The notes under the pieces were generated by a model. The model worked only from the letters and a program-made list of their open reading frames with translations. It had not been told where the DNA came from and did not search any database. Shown here one piece after another: positions 61,351-64,000 of a stretch of DNA of 64,000 nucleotides (position 1 is the stretch's first letter; the number at the start of each line of letters is the position of its first letter). The position numbers were made by a program, and so were the translations under genes. This stretch comes from Jiangella alkaliphila (lineage in GTDB: Bacteria > Actinomycetota > Actinomycetes > Jiangellales > Jiangellaceae). Where the stretch lies: the NCBI RefSeq assembly GCF_900105925.1, contig NZ_LT629791.1, forward strand, positions 1,302,001 through 1,366,000, given 5' to 3'.

Positions 61351-63254
61351 GTGTCCTCCTCGTCCGGCACCAGCGTGCCGGGGATCTCCCGGGACCGGCC
61401 GCGGAACTCCGCGATCGTCGTGTCGTCGCGGTACACCGTGACGTCATAGAGCCCGCTGCGCCCGTTGCGGTGGCGCTCCTGGGCCGCCGCGACCAGCAGG
61501 TCGCCCTCGCGCGCCGGCGCCAGGAAGGTGACCTCGGCGCTCTGTGCCACGGTGCTGCGGTTGTACGAGTTGCAGGCGACGGCGAAGGCGGTGTCGGCCA
61601 GCGTGAAGATCAGCCCGCCGTGGCAGATGCCGTGGCCGTTCACCATGTCGGCCCGCACTCGCATGCTGACGTGGGCGGCTCCGGGCACGACGTCGTCGAG
61701 CGTCATGCCGAGCGTTCGCGAGGCGGCGTCGCCGGCCAGCATGGCCTCGGCCGCCCGCCTGGCCAGCACGATGCCGGGCGGGAGCTTCTCGGCGGTCTCG
61801 AGGGCCGGCTCGCCGTTCGCGGCGCGATCGCGCAGCTGAGCCGAGACTCGGTAGCGGACCGGGTCCTCGGCGGCGGCCAGCGCGTCCAGCACGCCGGCGA
61901 CCCAGTGCCAGCCGAGCGCCGTGCCCCACTCGTACGGGCCGCGCGGGTAGTTCACGCCGAGGCGCATCGCGGTGTCGATGTCCTCGGCGGTCGCCACCCC
62001 GGAGTCGGCGGCGTCGGCGGCCGCCGCGGCGAGCGTCGCCACGGTCCTGGCGACCACCAGGCCGGGGGTGTCGGGCAGCACCGTGACCGCGAGCCCGAGC
62101 CCCTGCAGGAACCCCACCGCGGCGTCGACGTGCTCCTTCGGCGCGTGCTCGGGTGCGGCGATGCCGACCCGGCTCGCGCCGGCGTAGTCCAGTGCCAGGT
62201 CGACCAGGACGACCGTCCGTGGACCGCCGCCGGTGTGCTGCGCCGCCGTGCGCCCGTCGGTGAGCCGCAGCGACACCTCGTCGGTGCCGAGGCTCCAGCC
62301 CGGCGCGGACGGGTCGAACCCGCCGGAGCCGGTCCAGGTCGTCGGCAGGCCCGCGACGGGGTCGGCCGTCGAGGGCTCCGGGCGCGGCTCGTCGGTGACG
62401 TAGAGGCCGCGGCCGGTCTTGCGGCCCAGGCGCCCGTCGGCGACCAGCCGCTCCTGCAGCACCGACGGCGTGAACCGCGGGTCGCGGCCGAACGCCTCCC
62501 ACACCGACCGGCTGACCGCGAGGTTGACGTCGTGGCCGATGAGGTCGGCCAGCTCGAACGGGCCCATCCGGAAGCCGCCGGACTCGCGCAGCAGCGCGTC
62601 GACCGTCGCGGCGTCGGCGGAGCCCGCCTCGAGCAGCCGGAACGCCTCGCCGTAGAACGGGCGGGCCACGCGGTTGACGATGAAGCCCGGCGTCGACGCC
62701 GCTCGCACCGGGGTCTTGCCCCAGGCCTGCGCCGTCGCCACTAGCCGGTCGGCCACCGAGGCGTCGGTGTGTGCGCCGCTGATCACCTCGACCAGCGGCA
62801 GCACGGGTGCGGGGTTGAAGAAGTGCAGCCCGGCCATCCGGCCCGGCTGCGCCAGCGACTCGGCGATCGCGTCGACGGACAGCGACGACGTGTTGGTCGC
62901 GAGCACGGCGTCGGGACCGCAGACCGCCTCGAGCCCGGTGAACAGCGCCCGCTTGACCTCCAGGTCCTCGACGACCGCCTCGATCACCAGGCCGCAGCCG
63001 GCGAGGTCCTCGAGCGTGGCGACGGCGTGCAGCCGGGTGGCGGCGTCCTCGGCCTCCTCAGCGAGCAGCCGGCCCTTGTCGACCTCGCGAGCCAGGCGCT
63101 GGAAGATCCCCTCGACGGCGGCAGCCGCGGAGCCGCCGGCGGCGTCGTACACCCGCACCTCGTGCCCAGCAACCGCGGCCACCTGGGCGATGCCGGCGCC
63201 CATGGTTCCGGCGCCCACGACGCCGACGGGCACGGAACGAGCGATCGCGTCCAT
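61347..63254 (-). CDS. PaaH 3-hydroxyacyl-CoA dehydrogenase fused to PaaI thioesterase
   Basis: A 635-residue fusion. Residues 1-~490 are a PaaH-type dehydrogenase: Rossmann [34 protein letters not shown], catalytic His in [16 protein letters not shown], and two helical C-terminal repeats ([15 protein letters not shown]). Residues ~495-635 are a PaaI hotdog thioesterase ([23 protein letters not shown]). PaaH oxidises 3-hydroxyadipyl-CoA; PaaI clears dead-end ring-hydroxylated CoA esters. These are normally separate genes. Start ATG 63254 precedes the Rossmann motif; longer in-frame upstream sequence is antisense to paaN. Divergent from paaN. Confidence 0.85.
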   Translation of the reverse strand: MDAIARSVPVGVVGAGTMGAGIAQVAAVAGHEVRVYDAAGGSAAAAVEGIFQRLAREVDKGRLLAEEAEDAATRLHAVATLEDLAGCGLVIEAVVEDLEVKRALFTGLEAVCGPDAVLATNTSSLSVDAIAESLAQPGRMAGLHFFNPAPVLPLVEVISGAHTDASVADRLVATAQAWGKTPVRAASTPGFIVNRVARPFYGEAFRLLEAGSADAATVDALLRESGGFRMGPFELADLIGHDVNLAVSRSVWEAFGRDPRFTPSVLQERLVADGRLGRKTGRGLYVTDEPRPEPSTADPVAGLPTTWTGSGGFDPSAPGWSLGTDEVSLRLTDGRTAAQHTGGGPRTVVLVDLALDYAGASRVGIAAPEHAPKEHVDAAVGFLQGLGLAVTVLPDTPGLVVARTVATLAAAAADAADSGVATAEDIDTAMRLGVNYPRGPYEWGTALGWHWVAGVLDALAAAEDPVRYRVSAQLRDRAANGEPALETAEKLPPGIVLARRAAEAMLAGDAASRTLGMTLDDVVPGAAHVSMRVRADMVNGHGICHGGLIFTLADTAFAVACNSYNRSTVAQSAEVTFLAPAREGDLLVAAAQERHRNGRSGLYDVTVYRDDTTIAEFRGRSREIPGTLVPDEEDT

Positions 63255-63293
63255 GCTTCGAGTGTCTCCCCTCATGGACGGGCGGCGGGTGAC

Positions 63294-63332
63294 TGTGACA
63301 GAGTGGAGCCAACTGTGCGCCAGTTTGTCACA
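63294..63332. promoter_or_regulatory. nested inverted repeats in the divergent paa promoter region
   Basis: TGTGACA (63294-63300) pairs with TGTCACA (63326-63332), and inside it AACTG (63311-63315) pairs with CAGTT (63321-63325). The site lies 40-80 bases from the start of the PaaH-PaaI gene and 19-57 before paaN, where a PaaR-like repressor could control both. No regulator gene is in view. Confidence 0.45.
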
Positions 63333-63350
63333 CGCTGTGGAGGTCCCGCG

Positions 63351-64000
63351 ATGGTGCTGGGCAGTCTGATCGATCGGCACCGCGACCTGCTCGGCCGGGC
63401 CGAGACGGCCATCGGCGAGCGGACGTACTTCTCCGCCTACCCCGAGTCGCCGAGCCCGCGCGTCTACGGCGAGACGGCCGCCGCCGACGGGCAGGCCGCG
63501 CACGAGGCGCACCTCGGCGCCGACTTCCCGCTCGCGACGCCCGGCGCCGACGGCACCGTCGCGACCGAGACCAGCCCGTTCGGGCCCGAGCTCGGCGTGC
63601 GCTACCCGCGGGTGCCGGCCACCGACGAGGCGGTCACGACGCTGCTGGCCGCGGCTCAGGCGGCCATGCCGGCCTGGCGCGACGCCGGCGCCGACGCCCG
63701 CGCCGCGGTCTGCCTCGAGGCGCTGTCGCGGCTGCACGCGCGCATCTTCGAGCTGGCCCAGGCGGTCATGCACACCTCCGGCCAGGCGTTCGTCATGGCC
63801 TTCCAGGCCGGCGGCGCGCACGCGCTGGACCGCGCGCTGGAGGCGGTCGCCTACGCGCACGCCGAACAGGCGCGCATCCCCGACGAGGTCGTGTGGGAGA
63901 AGCCCTCCAAGCGCGAGCCGTTGCGCATGACGAAGACGTTCCACGTGGTGCCCCGCGGCGTCGCCCTCGTCATCGGCTGCAACACGTTCCCGACCTGGAA
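63351..64000 (+). CDS. paaN: phenylacetic acid degradation protein PaaN (5' part)
   Basis: The first 216 residues of an aldehyde-dehydrogenase-fold protein; the gene runs off the window end. YFSAYPESPSPRVYGETAAADG and FGPELGVRYPRV are the hallmark N-terminal blocks of actinobacterial PaaN. HVVPRGVALVIGCNTFPTWN begins the nucleotide-binding segment. It is thought to oxidise the ring-opened aldehyde, replacing the PaaZ dehydrogenase half. ATG 63351 follows GGAGGTCCCGCG. The catalytic Cys lies beyond the window. Confidence 0.85.
   Translation, partial: MVLGSLIDRHRDLLGRAETAIGERTYFSAYPESPSPRVYGETAAADGQAAHEAHLGADFPLATPGADGTVATETSPFGPELGVRYPRVPATDEAVTTLLAAAQAAMPAWRDAGADARAAVCLEALSRLHARIFELAQAVMHTSGQAFVMAFQAGGAHALDRALEAVAYAHAEQARIPDEVVWEKPSKREPLRMTKTFHVVPRGVALVIGCNTFPTW

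Overview
The window is about 70% GC (by eye), densely packed, with many GTG/TTG starts and ATGA overlaps. It carries families typical of actinobacteria: paired WYL regulators, a HelD-like helicase, DUF664/DinB, an LPxTG-anchored thioester-domain protein, actinobacterial HisC2/Pat, branched-chain keto-acid dehydrogenase and Paa genes. I read it as the chromosome of a high-GC filamentous or Jiangella/nocardioform-like actinomycete; the genus cannot be fixed from sequence alone. I saw no rRNA, tRNA, CRISPR array, intact transposon or replication origin.

Region 1 (1-8.0 kb) is a DNA-transaction cluster, mostly on the minus strand: three WYL proteins (one has lost its winged-helix domain by an in-frame deletion), two tandem OGG-fold glycosylase-like paralogues and a HelD-like helicase lacking the usual N-terminal coiled coil. 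A divergent AAA+ ATPase beside them is broken by a frameshift. Region 2 (8.4-20.5 kb) holds two MFS exporters, a DUF4862 protein, MazG-like and TSUP genes with overlapping divergent starts, a 21-residue hydrophobic peptide gene with a strong ribosome-binding site, a small secreted repeat protein, a TM0106-type nuclease-helicase, a nitroreductase, a cupin, and a TetR regulator with its operator facing a SnoaL/ABM pair.

Region 3 (20.6-29.9 kb) is a single 3098-residue secreted subtilase of regular modular design. It is followed by a 54-bp perfect palindrome whose 50-bp core recurs exactly at 60.07 kb. Region 4 (30-42.6 kb) is housekeeping: an aldehyde dehydrogenase, AlaX, DinB, HAD, a thiO-thiS-thiG operon behind a TPP riboswitch with thiE divergent, GNAT, VOC, SIMPL, an ABC transporter, and a protein-deglycation pair (fructosamine-kinase family plus LMW phosphatase). 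The phosphatase has a 33-bp tandem duplication of its general-acid loop.

Region 5 (42.7-45.7 kb) is the most novel-looking locus. An XRE-TPR regulator is flanked on both sides by opposite-strand genes for small exported peptides (40 and 53 residues), both ending in aromatic-Cys-Cys. This resembles RRNPP peptide-sensing systems of Firmicutes but sits in an actinobacterium. Region 6 (45.8-52.2 kb) has a DMT exporter, then an adenosylcobalamin riboswitch controlling nrdA-nrdB-mntH. NrdB has the Glu/Phe signature of tyrosyl-radical-free class Ic R2, so an apparently Mn/Fe-type reductase is co-transcribed with a Mn importer when B12 is short. Region 7 (52.2-56.2 kb) is a thioesterase/two-component operon and a cell-wall-anchored protein whose thioester Gln is replaced by Ser. 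Region 8 (56.5-64 kb) has E1alpha-E1beta-E2 of a branched-chain-type dehydrogenase and phenylacetate catabolism genes: a thiolase, a PaaH-PaaI fusion, and paaN running off the end.
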